This document shows positions 47,745 to 59,081 of a stretch of DNA of 64,000 nt, piece after piece. How positions within the stretch are numbered: the first letter of the stretch is position 1; each line of letters starts with the position of its first letter. The stretch spans positions 3,470,501 through 3,534,500 of the forward strand of contig JABELC010000004.1 of assembly GCA_028455995.1 (NCBI GenBank). Direction: 5' to 3'. Origin of the DNA: Scleromitrula shiraiana (Eukaryota; Ascomycota; Leotiomycetes; Helotiales; Sclerotiniaceae). The notes under the pieces are model-generated. The model was not told the DNA's origin. It did not search any database and saw only the letters and a program-made list of their open reading frames with translations. Position numbers and translations under genes: made by a program.

Positions 47745-48026
47745 ATGCATCTCCACACCCACCTCCTCACCCCGCTTCTCATACTCACCCTCCCTCTCTC
47801 AGTCCTCGGTGCCTCCTTCGAAACATCAGGCTCAACCTCCGCATTGACCCCAACTTCAAGCTCCAGCGCCAGCTCCAGCTCACCCCAACCTCAAATATCT
47901 ACCACCACGGCAACAGCTACCAGCACAACTACGGTAGCTGGGTATGGAAACTATGGTGATTATGGCAATTATGGAAAATATGGCAGTTATGGATCTTATA
48001 AGAAGAGAGCAGATGTGAACAATTAG
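47745..48026 (+). CDS. Secreted Tyr-Gly repeat protein with KKR site, 93 aa
   Basis: Single exon from ATG 47745 (AAAATG context). Residues 1-22 form a clear signal peptide (hydrophobic LLTPLLILTLPLSVLG, likely cut before Ala23). Residues 28-64 are Ser/Thr-rich and likely O-glycosylated. Residues 67-85 are a Tyr-Gly repeat of the form YGN-YGD-YGN-YGK-YGS-YGS, followed directly by KKR at 86-88 and a short tail ADVNN. Lys-Arg is the cleavage site of the Kex2 protease in the Golgi. Small fungal secreted proteins with a Gly/Tyr repeat ending at a dibasic site are widespread and mostly uncharacterised; cell-wall or surface roles are the usual guess. No oxidase of the UstY type is nearby, so evidence for a ribosomal peptide cluster is lacking. 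It could also be a small wall protein without peptide maturation. Confidence 0.75.
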   Translation: MHLHTHLLTPLLILTLPLSVLGASFETSGSTSALTPTSSSSASSSSPQPQISTTTATATSTTTVAGYGNYGDYGNYGKYGSYGSYKKRADVNN

Positions 48027-49685
48027 ACTTTAGGGTATGTTGGGCTGTGTTTATTGAGATGATTGATTCTCACAGTTATGGTAGTGTTCAAACTTAAGAT
48101 GGGCGCTAGCATGGTTGGATAAAGTAATGGACTCCTTCTAGTTATGATGCGGGTGATCTGGCTGAGCTCAGGATATTTTCAATTCGTGGTGTGTAATTGC
48201 ATGAATGTCGTTCTTTCTAAGGTGGACTCGATTGGAGTGATGGGTGGCAGTCAATTGTTATGTTAGAGAGGGGGTTATTCTTCATGCAATCGTTTTAGAA
48301 TAAGAAAAATCAGTTATGGGTGTATAAATATTCACCTGTTCAATGATTGAGATAGCCCGCGACAAATTAAAGTCTGGGTAGATCATGTCGTGATGGAACT
48401 TCTCTCCATACAGAGGAGTGAATACAAGTTCTACTTATATTTGTTTCCATCTTCAATTGATTTTCTATCGTTATAGTTTTGAGATTCGGTTAGATTCGAA
48501 TTAGCATGACAGCAAGATGATAATTATTTGGACACCTTCATTGATATTTCCGTTATTAGCAGCAGTTATACTTCTTCCCACTAGTGTTAGAACTTTCCAT
48601 TTCAGGAACAATATATAGTTCCTAAATACAGTACCACCACTCCACCAACCCTAAGTGATTTAATTTATTCATAACCCTTCGATAAAAGATTGAACAAATC
48701 CTGGATCCATGTCCAAGTCCTAGCATCGATCCCAGATATCTTCAGTAATTTATACCCGCAATACCGATCTCTATTCACTGTCTCCTGAATTTTACTTGTC
48801 CCCTCAATCCAAAGACCCACATGCATTTCTAGATCTCCTATATAAAACTGCAACTCTTCTCGGCATGAAGCCAGCAACAATCAGAAGACCAGAAAGTTAT
48901 CCCAAGGTTCAATGTGACTATATAGAGACTCTGCACCAAATCGGTCATGAAACCTCCGTTAGCAGATGCACCGGTGAAGAAAAATCAGAATATAACAATA
49001 GATAGTAATCAGCATTATGAACCCCACTTTCTTGCTGTCGCGACCATCGTGAATTGATACTTGTGATCTGCGTTTTGGCTGTTATTCGACGGAAATATTG
49101 TTAAATGATAACAGAAACCATCATTCAGAAATTTAGATATATCAAGAGAATGTCAGATGTGAGATACCCAATTATGTTAATACTTCAATATCTTAGTGAT
49201 TGCAAGGCATATCTGAGTCGCAAATCTCAAACTGGACTCGGGTTGCAGACCAGAAAGAAGTGCGATTGCTTGCGCCTTTTTATACGAATCGGTATATTGG
49301 TGAATTCACTGTTTTCATATGGTTTGTTATTTAAAATTTGGAAAAGAGGCACGCTGGAAATAGCAGAATATATAAGTTAAGATATAGTCTCTGCGCAAAG
49401 TGGCTGTCCATTTGCGCTAGATAATTCCACAACCCAGATCTAAAGCCCACACCCCCAACCCCAACCCCAACCCCATACCCCAGAAAATGCCCGTACTAAA
49501 AGGTGTATTTAACCAGACAGCTTGAGCAAATCTAACCAACGACTTGAGATAAGAAAGAAACTCTGTCCCCTTCAAGACCACTACATCCATGAATGTGAAA
49601 AGAAAATAGAGAAGCAGAAAAGAATTATAAGAGCGAAGCAAGGAAAGCTAAACACGTAAATAAAGCCCCACCAACAAATATTTTC
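48027..49685. other. Intergenic, 1.7 kb
   Basis: Between the secreted repeat protein and the 3' end of the laccase. Overlapping frames of about 70 codons on both strands at 48665-49005 have weak protein-like character, but neither has a recognisable family. A short CCCCAA-type repeat lies near 49449-49475. Confidence 0.5.
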
Positions 49686-52199
49686 TCACAAACCCGAGTC
49701 GATCTGATCAACGACATTTGTGTTGGAATATGTGGACCAGTCCCTACAAGTCTGCGCCATGATACTTGGAATGTTCAAATTAGCAATATCATCCGGTCTC
49801 TCCATGACACTAACATAAAGCCCGGTAGAAACGTGGAAAGCAATATGACAATGTAATGGCCAGATACCCGGATTATCTTGTTCAAATTCCAACACCATGT
49901 ACCCGCTACCCTGCAACATCTGCACATCACGACGTTGCGGATTCGATGGTCGCACAATAGTCTTTCCATCCCATGTACCGGGTCCTTCGGAGAGAACAAA
50001 CATGTTGTGGCCGTGTAGATGAATAGGATGGGAAGCGCCGATGGTGTTAGTTAGGACTATTCGGACGGAGGAGTTGGATCCGAAGTTGTAAACGTTCCAT
50101 TGAGGACTATCGGGGTAGGAATTGTTGCCTAAATTGGAGAGAAGGAGGACGGGATGATTGTAATTTGCGCGGAATGAGGAGTTATTCATTTCCCACTTTG
50201 GGGGGTTAGCGATTTCATGAATAGTAAGAAGTAAAATTGCAATACTTACTTGGTAAAATCCAGTACTGTTCTGTTTGAAATCAATCACGATATTCTCGGT
50301 AGTCGAAGGATTTGGATTGGGAGTGATGGGGAACCATGGCTCGGTCACACTGAGATCATCCTGGAAAAGATGTTAACATATAATCTTGAGTTTTATATCT
50401 AAGTCATGCAAGACGCTTACGTTTTTGCAGCTATTTGCAACAGAATCAGTCCATATTGGAGAAGCGGTGGTGTTAGGAGTCAAATTCTGGTGTTGGTAGT
50501 AGACGACAGCTTTTGCGTCAGGATTGCTGGCCAATGAACAAGCAGACAAACTTGAACGCATCCAGTATGAACCTTGTCCTCTTGGTAGACCTTCAACAAT
50601 AACATCTGTACGCTGACCAACCCCCAAAGTAACCACTATATGAAGTAAGCTATATGTCAAGAGTTTAGTGGAGCTATGATTACAAACCCTGAGTGCTGTA
50701 TGGCTTGACAGGTACGAAGTCATTTGCTATCACGGTCATGTTATGTCCGTCGATGGTGAATTTTTGCATGCCCTCAGTTCCGGCGTTGATCAATCTAAAT
50801 CTATGCTTCTTTCCCGGGGTGAGTCTGAAAGTTGGGGCACTAGAAGTAGTATCCTTGCATGGTGTCGTATCATTCACAGCTTTTTTGGAGCAATCAAAAA
50901 CTCCTTTACCTTGGATAAGATTGCTATCAGATCTCACGAGCTAGTGCCGTCAGCAAAATCGCATGCCGATGAGAAATCAATAGGACATACAATAGATTGG
51001 ATATTGGTCGAAACAACATCTTTCACAAGATCAAAATAGTCTGGGTGATACCAATCGGTCAAGAGTACAGGTCCAACGTCTGTATTTTCGTTAGCAAAAT
51101 TCGAGTCAATAGAGCAATTCATCATTTACCAATGTCATAAGGAACTGTTTGAGGACCGTGTATAATCATAGGACCAAAGATTCCAGCATTGTATTGTGCA
51201 GAATAATGCGAATGCCACCAACTAGTACCATAAAGATCGGCCAAGAATGTATAGGTAAAACTTCCTCCCGGTGGAATTGGGCATTGTTGAACGCCAGGAA
51301 CGCCGTCCATCCATCTAAGAAACGCGTCAATTCTTCTCCTATATGAGCTAGCATTTATTAGATGACATACTGGGAGGTCTTTTGCAAAAGTCCGTGCCAG
51401 TGAAGCGCTGTTCCTTCTTCTGGACCGGTAATTTGGTTGCGAACAGTCACTTGAATAGTATCACCCCTGAATATAGATTAGCTTGGAATAAGGAAAGCTG
51501 GCAAGCTAACAAACCAGTTTGCTTCGATTAACGGTCCAGGGAATTGACCGTTGACCAAAATCACGTCCCTCAGGTATCCATCAGGTGCCTTTTTCCCTCT
51601 CTTGACGGTAAAATCATACTTTCGAATGACACTAGTGCAATCAGCGAATATCCTCCGAAGGTTTCAAATGAACTTACCCAGTGTTTGGAGGACTGTCTGC
51701 AATAGGCAACGAAGGTTAATTGTGATGCGAATAATAAAGCATTTGACTATTTTACTCACCATCTAGTAACGATTAGTATCATAATCAAATTGGACAGCGA
51801 AACAAACACTTACAAGGATTTGTATTGTTAGCAGTCTTGGGACCCCATGGATACCCTTGTGGAAGAGGTGTGACCGGATCCTAATATATTAGTTAGAATT
51901 GTCCGACATGTGCAGCGTAGACCGCATGTATATTCAAATTCTCGAAGAATACTCTGATTCTTCTTTCGCCATGCCAATCAATTCAGGCTGGACATAACTT
52001 TTGACATCTGACGATGTTGTTTTGAGAAGATATTTAGTGCCGGAACTTACTGAAGTAGTCAAGTATTCGACTGGCAAACTCGAATAATTATCTGCGACAA
52101 TGTTAAAACTGTCCCCGTTAATTATTGTATATAATACTTACTTTGAGCAGTAACGAGTGACCCGAAGAGAAGGGTAGCAAAAGAAAGAAGATTCCTCAT
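49686..52199 (-). CDS. Laccase (multicopper oxidase, asco-type)
   Basis: Thirteen exons, minus strand: 52199-52142, 52091-52051, 51880-51814, 51762-51760, 51696-51678, 51631-51515, 51466-51371, 51314-51130, 51079-50991, 50940-50688, 50635-50421, 50360-50250, 50195-49686, giving 587 residues. Every junction is GT-AG and in phase. A signal peptide (MRNLLSFATLLFGSLVTAQ) indicates secretion. The four copper motifs are HWHG at 124-127, HSH at 168-170, HPIHLHGH at 474-481 and HCHIAFH at 533-539, with the type-1 Cys534. Leucine occupies the axial position (544), typical of higher-potential laccases. The chain ends DSGL, the C-terminal plug of ascomycete laccases. Such enzymes oxidise phenols with O2 and serve in melanin, lignin or phytoalexin metabolism; the substrate is not readable here. 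Several N-x-S/T sites are present. Exon 4 is a 3-nt microexon; skipping it would remove exactly one residue. Confidence 0.95.
51760..51762 (-). other. Putative 3-nt microexon of the laccase gene
   Basis: Between exons 51880-51814 and 51696-51678 a single 113-147 nt intron would also be in frame. Instead, the sequence shows an acceptor (TTACTAG) immediately before ATG and a donor (GTGAGT) immediately after it. This divides the interval into two introns of 51 and 63 nt, matching the 46-60 nt size of most others in this gene. The inserted codon bridges Tyr and Asp, making the local motif NPYDSPPNTG, which has the length usual for laccases at this point. Confidence 0.6.
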
Positions 52200-54474
52200 A
52201 TTGAAAGACTGTGACGATCCAATGATACACACCACAACGCCTTGGTATGAAGATGCTGATAGATATCTGTCAGATAGGTATTCGGGGACATCTTGTTGTT
52301 ATTATATAGTTTTCTAACACCGCTAGTAAACTTGTTGCAGGACTCAAATGCATCGTCACCCGGGGTGATTATCATCGGCATGGAAATCAATGTTGCCTCG
52401 AAGGATGAGAAGCATGGATCTGAATGTCTATTACGAACTTCGAAAGTTGGAATCTGCATAACTATAGCCAGATTAGGCCGGTGAAATAAAAATAATCATT
52501 ATAGAAGTCATGATATGGGTAAAAGCTGAAAATGATATGGAGTTTTGATTTGAATATTACGGCATACGAGGAGCAGTCTAAACGAAAAATCGGATATCGG
52601 CTCTCAAATACAACGTCTAAACATAATATTGAAGTCTGACTAACTTGATGGAAAAATCGATGAATGTAGCGGGATAATGCATCATGGAAGACGATTTCCC
52701 GACGGCCCGTTCTGGGGCTGTTCGAAGTTATTCGACTGCATATCCTCTGGGTATAGAATGCAAGGCCTCCAATATTCATGGCGAATTAGGCCTCTAGATT
52801 ACAGGGTCTGGGACCGACTAAGGTAAATTCAGCCTGTTATTATGCTTCGTTCGTCAAGCCCTATAACAAATACTGAACACAAAAACGGGAGAGCATCGGG
52901 ATCAATTCAATTAAGGCAGTACACGATGGTACTTGAATCTTAGAAGTGTTCTTTTGGCTTGGAACTTTGGGGCTACCAGAAAAACTATCGAGTCTCCGGG
53001 CATACCTCAAGAGCCTGTCATCACTTGGCTGACATTCACGTATATTCGTCTTTTGCAGTCTAAGTATTCCGAGATTAGACTTTCTCTAAAGTTTCTGACT
53101 CAAAGAACATTGTATGCTTACCAAACAGTTGTTCTTGAGTTGTCAGAATCAGCACCAAAATCTCAGTAACACGATGATTCATAAGCGCTGGATATAAAAC
53201 TTTGTGTACCCATATCAAGCGGCTCTTGGGAAATTATTGGTCGGTATGCGGAGGCTGAGTACATACACGAGGTATTGTAGCATTGAATCGTAGGAAACTG
53301 CATTTGAAGACCTACACATCATGGGTATACTGGAAACGAAACGAACGATACGACGATGACTAGCGAGAATAAGCAGGAATTTCTGCATGTTTCTTCTCAT
53401 CACGATGCCGATCATGTCTCGTAACGTGCATAGTTAGAATGACAACAGCTGGCAAATCAACTAGTCCTACCTAACATTCGATGCTCTATGGCATCTTGGA
53501 GATCAATATTGGGTAGAAATAATTATTAGCATCTCAATCTTAGCTTCTTATTAATGCTACATCAGCCATCAGCCTATTTCTAAAAGACCTGGTGGTGAGG
53601 GGTTCATCGATTCCAGGCAGGTGATATTGTTAAAGATGCTGAGTAGCATTACCGCAATGATGGGCTGAGGCTTGCAGGAACCACGAGGTCCCAGGATTGA
53701 AGCGAGATCGATATTGATATGAGGCGCAAGGTATTCTCCGTGTGCGATACATGCTGCAATCGAGTCAAGATTTAAAATTGTTCGTTCGTAAAAGCTCCAT
53801 TAAGCCAAGAATGAATTTACGTTAATTGATGACTTGGTATGAGGTGAGATATTCTACCCGTGACTTTTGGTGACTGTTATCTATCATCTTACATCACATG
53901 CTAATGATTTATCGAATGAAGAGCGCAAAGACATCTAATGTCAGCACATCTCTACATTGGCTTGAAGTTTGAACCGGTCCCTTGCAATGAACCCTACAAA
54001 GTAACTTGTCCAAGCGGCTCGAAATTTATGCTTATTCCATTTAAGAGTGGAAGGATTTGGGGCGTGTTGCAACAAGGTTCTTCCAAACACGACGCAATCC
54101 ATTTATCGTTGTTCTAATAATCTAGAACATACAATAGAGACGTCACTCAACGCACCTCATTTGGAAATACTAGCGACTTCGGCATAATATTTTTCAATCC
54201 AGGCGTCAATATAAACTGGAAGTCGGACCCTACTGCCACCGCCAGACATTTTCTTCAGTAAGTATCTTTAACATCACAACTCCTAAAAACACGAATGTTG
54301 GAAATGTTGGGATTGAATCGCAATAGAAGTCCATCCGTCAACAAGTTTCTTCCCCTACGACAATTTGGAATTCCGACATTTTCACGTGATAAGGTCACGT
54401 GTCAGCACTCAAATACATCATTTTCTATTCACCATTCAGTGATCAACTTTGATTTCTGATTTATGAAGCATGAA
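52200..54474. other. Intergenic upstream of the laccase, 2.3 kb
   Basis: No gene supported; small frames at 52462-52779 and 52933-53169 lack coding signs. Two CACGTG boxes at 54383-54388 (within TCACGTGA) and 54396-54401 lie at the boundary with AT island 4. Confidence 0.5.
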
Positions 54475-56620
54475 AACAATCTCGTTACCAAGTTTAGGAT
54501 CTTAGGATCTACTACTAAGTATGTGAAAACTAGAATTGAACAGATTCAACTTGCCAGTGAAGTTATATAAAATTAATGATCTTTTAGTAAGAATATGATG
54601 TCACTGGCATATGAGATAAATTTCTAGTTTATTTGTTAATTGATAGTAGTAATTTGTTAGTATCATATATTTTTATTAATTGATAGTTAATGAATACTGT
54701 ATCTTTATTAATTAATATTTAATTAATAATGAATTGATTACAATTAATTATAACTTGAATCTAGATCTAATTAATTTCAAGTTCAAGTTGATTCAAGTTT
54801 TATTTTGAATAGTACTAGTACTAGTATTAAATTTTTTGATATATATTAACTTGAAAGTGATTTTTATCAATTATTGATAAATAAAGATAAATTATGTTTA
54901 TTTATTAAAAGTATTATGATAAAAACTTTTTAATTTCAAGTTTTAATATGATATTAAAAACTAAAAAGCTTTTTATATTATTATTTATAATATATATTTC
55001 CGAAAAAAAAAAGTTAATCTAAATTAAAAAAATGAGACTTTTTGACAATATATAGTATAGTAATAATATAGTAACTTGAATGGAATATACATAATTCAAC
55101 TTCAAGTTGAAGTTATAAATAATAATGTTTTCAAGTTACTAGTATAATCTTTATAGAAAGCTTAAATTTCAACCCTAGTGAAAACTACGAAATTGTCAGT
55201 TGACAAACTCTAAACTTCGCTCGAGTCTAACATGGATATACCACGTACAACTTTATCTCATCTTGCTAGCAAGAGCCCCAGTCTTCGATTTACAGAAGGT
55301 TCCTTGCGTCTTCCTAGACATCTCTCGAGGGAAAATCTAACTAACTTGGCTACTACTTGCTTGAGCTGCACTAAGAATAGATAAAAAAGGGTCGCTTTCA
55401 ATTCTTTTGAGTACATGATTACTATCAGTAGTACTCATAAACACCAACGCTTGCCAGTTAAACTTAGTGGAAAAATGTAGAACCGTGAAGCGGTGAATAT
55501 CGTGGTCGATACAAAATTTTGTTCCATCATACTAGTAGTATGGAGGTCTAGTAGAATACTTTGTAGTTTATAGACTTCATTCATATCATTAAATCGTGGT
55601 GCCAGTGGTTCGTTTTTTTACAATATCTATAAAACGTATAACATGAATGTATAAAATGTATAAAATGTACTATAAAATGTATAAAATTCGATTTTAGCTT
55701 CTAATTTAATTTCTTAATTTTTATAATTCATATAAATATATATGATTCAAGTTTATATAAATAATATAATTATACTGGTAATTTCAAGTTATAAATACTA
55801 CATATAGATTGAATCTTTTTAAATTTATAAAACATTCTATTAAAGTCTACTAAATCATTAAATCTCTAGTATCATTACTACTGCTAGTAGTATCATAATA
55901 CTGGCTCTTGTTTTTTCTTTTCTTCTCGAACTTGAAAAGAGATAATGATTTTCAGCTCAACATAACTCTACTGCCGTACAGAAAAGAGAATAATGCCAGT
56001 GATACAGATTTAATTAATCAGCAAAATGAAGGCTCTTCAAGTTAGTATAACCGCGATCCTTCTCGTTATCTAGTTTTAGATCAATAATTTCAACAATATA
56101 ATTACAATTACTCCAACTTGAACTTGAATTGAATTCTTTCTTCTCTCACTGGCAGGCTACTACTACATAGACTCGGAATTGAGAAAAAGAACCTTATATA
56201 AAGTTCATAATTCATTTGAATCGTTATATAAAGATCTTTTCTTACATTAACTTGAAAATTAAATCAGATTTTGAATAAATTATAATATTGTTATCATCAT
56301 GATGATTGTACTCAAATATTAATATATGATTAAATATATTGACTATTAGTAAGTTCAAGTTTAAAATGATAGATTTTAACTACTAGTAGACAAGTTTTAA
56401 TTAAATTTATATTACTCAGGCTACTACTAGTAGTAGAATTCATTATCATTTTGAATTATTTATAATTTATCTCCGAGTCCGAGTCATGTATCATTTATTT
56501 CTATACTAATTTTATTAGTTCAAAACTTGAAAATGCATGAATATACTAGGAACTCTATATAAGAATTTTTCAGCTTTACTAGTATATTATACCTGATATC
56601 ATGATAAAACATTTATTGTG
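54475..56620. repeat. AT-rich island 4 with shared short words
   Basis: The largest island, about 2.1 kb. Besides ACTAGTA and TCAAGTT units it carries TGCCAGTG or CACTGGCA at 54552-54559, 54602-54609, 55600-55607, 55994-56001 and 56147-56154, ACTCGGA at 56171-56177 and a tandem TCCGAGTCCGAGT at 56472-56484. The segment 55180-55520 is less AT-rich and may be older unique sequence. There are no open frames and no terminal repeats. Confidence 0.8.
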
Positions 56621-57955
56621 CGAGGTCATGGCGCTAGGCCCAATATGGAAACGTCGGCGATAGATCTACTAGTACGTATCTATAGCTCCACTAAGTTAGT
56701 TAGACCCAAATTAGATCCTGTGCAACACCATTACTATTTTATATAATCCCTCCAACCCTACTACCACGTCTTCATGCCTGTTCATCGCTGACAAATACCA
56801 TACGTACTTAAGTCAGATTTCCATCTACTTGTCAATGCGATACACAGTTCGCACACGGCAGTACTCTTCCATTTGCTTTGTCTTTTACCTTCGTATTATT
56901 GTCCTATCAATTTTCACAAGTAGCAAGAAACGGTAGAATTTTCGGGACCGAACGATATAAAATTTTAGTGAAGATCTGAATATATTCTTTTCTTACCTCC
57001 CTGAAACGGATGGATACACTCGTCTTTCTTTGGTTCAGGGGCAGTTGAATTATGACTTTGATATATCCATATAAGCAATTCTGATCTTTCAATGGGCATC
57101 TGTCTTGCGCATGATGATACTTTAGAAATGTATGCTGCATGAGACCATCATATTTAACATTTGAGTTGATAATCCAGGATGTTGCTGGACATCCTTATCA
57201 GTTATTGGAAAATTTCCCCAAATTTAGTTCTTTCAATCTTCCAGGAGCCAGGGTAGCAACAAAAATTACAGAGGCTAGGACATCATCGGAGGGTCCACAA
57301 TATTGGGTCTATAGATCCGATCAAACCATGTTTAAGAATACAAATAAGATATGAAGTGGAGATTAAGAATTTCTGGATTCTGGAGGAGCCGCCTCAACCC
57401 AGCGGTTACGGAATGGTTGTCTAACATTCTGGAGTTCTGTCTTTCTACAATCCCGCTTATTCTCACGCCATTGCTACCAATGTTATTGTCTTTATCTGCG
57501 TGGCGGGTCGATGTCCGCGGTCTACTGGGTACTATTCTACGCATATTCAGAAAGTACGGGGTTACCCACGGTCTTTTGAATTTCCATGCAAGATGTAGAT
57601 ACCGTGGAGTCGTAGACTTGAGATGAGTGTACCGGTCTGAGGCTATCGTCGGGATTATATCTCAGGTATATGGAGTCATTGCTTATGACAATGCTGCCCT
57701 TTGTTATACTTTGTTCCTCAGAAGCATGCGTCGATTTGTTGAGAAATTAATATATATCGACATGGTATCATGTTCATAGGCTCAAAAGGCCGGTGATGTT
57801 ACATCGACATCAGCACTGGAACAAACTGAGATTTATTGAAAGTGAAATGTGAAGTGAATAGTTCAGAAGCAAATAGAAGAGGTTTGGAACACACAGTCAT
57901 GCATTGATACCGATTGGGAACATTGTAATTACTTTGATTTGTGCATTATGATCAG
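56621..57955. other. Intergenic, 1.3 kb
   Basis: Between island 4 and the 3' end of the C2H2 gene. A 91-codon plus frame at 57351-57626 has a hydrophobic middle but no start context or family resemblance and is not called. Confidence 0.5.
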
Positions 57956-59081
57956 CTAACATCTTCCAACCCCACCATATGTTCTATGAAAATTGCCACT
58001 CTGCGGAGGATATGCATATCCCCATTCCCTCTTTGGTTCTTCCTGTCCCTGAAATTTCTCTTCTCGACACCTCGACATCAGCATCTGGTTGTTCCAATGT
58101 TGCCAATCATACATCCCCGGATCTGGTTTAAAAATGTCATCATATTGTACCTCTGGCATTGCCCCCATAAAGGTTTGAAATGATTGACTGCCCCAATGTG
58201 AATGGCCCATCTGATTATACTCCAGAGTCTCAGTCACCGATCTGTTGACACCAGAAACTTGAGGTAAAGAATTGGGCATGCCAGGCCAAGCATCTTCATA
58301 CAATCCATCTAAATCACTCAGCTCCGGGGCTGGCGAATGCCCAGCGGATTGTATGCTAGGTTCTGAAATTGGTGGTGATGGCATCGATGTGTTATTCATC
58401 AACGTCCATGATGCTGGGTGGTTGGTTTCAAATCTTTGATGATCTTCGGGTTCGTTATATCGGGTTCCAGGATCAACAACTATTGTAGATGGTGATCTTG
58501 AGCGGATTGTGGGTGCAGTCATTGGTGGAGATGGTAAGGGGGAGGCTCCCAGTTGTTCTTGTGCTTCGCTATTCACTTTCATCTTGCGTTCTCCTCGGCC
58601 AGTCTGCCTTCGCTTGGTTCCTTCTTGTACAAAAGATGGCCGACGTGTGTTGACAATGTTTCCTTCTGCATCTCTCCAGAGTCGCTTTCTCGTTGCCAGA
58701 ATACCCAAGCCTTCACCACCAGCTTCATCGTCCTTTTCCTTGTGTCTGTTCATATGCCTATCTTCATGGGAGAGTTAGTTGATGCAAATCTCAAATTCTA
58801 CATATAAACCTACCAAGAAGATCACGGCGACGAAAATGTGCTCGACATCTCAGACAAGTATGGTTTCCATCTTTGTGATTCAAAGCGTGACGGTGCAGAT
58901 GTTCGGATCTCGAAAAAGATTTACCACAACTGGAAAAACTACAACAAAACTTCTTCTTTCCGACATTTGATGCTTTTGAACTACTCGATGAAATCGAAGC
59001 TGTGCGAGATGAAGTTGCGCAAGAAGACATGATGGTGGGATGCATATGATGAGAAACAAGCTTTGACGGTTCGATCAACAT
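57956..59081 (-). CDS. C2H2 zinc-finger transcription factor, 357 aa
   Basis: Two exons, 59081-58814 and 58761-57956, with a 52-nt intron in phase 1, giving 357 residues. After a Ser-rich N-terminus (residues 20-40) there are two tandem C2H2 fingers. Finger 1 is C47-x4-C52-x12-H65-x3-H69, in the context CCSFSSCGKSFSRSEHLHRH. Finger 2 is C76-x2-C79-x12-H92-x3-H96, in the context CLRCRAHFRRRDLLDRHMNR, and is cut by the intron at Asp90. The FSRSEHL recognition helix is shared with Msn2/Rsv2-like fingers that bind C/G-rich stress elements; target specificity is not established. Then come a basic KEKDDEAGGEG linker, a KRRQTGRGERKMK nuclear-localisation-like patch, and a long Pro/Ser/Trp-rich region. 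No fungal transcription-factor middle domain is present. The ATG used is the first in frame. Confidence 0.92.

Noticed and set aside
48665..49005. Overlapping frames of about 70 codons on both strands
   Set aside because: Both look weakly protein-like, so at most one can be real; neither has a start context or domain that decides.
52196..52459. 87-codon minus frame overlapping the laccase start
   Set aside because: Out of frame with the laccase signal peptide; no intron links it to the gene.
57351..57626. 91-codon plus frame with a hydrophobic centre
   Set aside because: Its membrane-like stretch is isolated, with no family resemblance and no flanking support.
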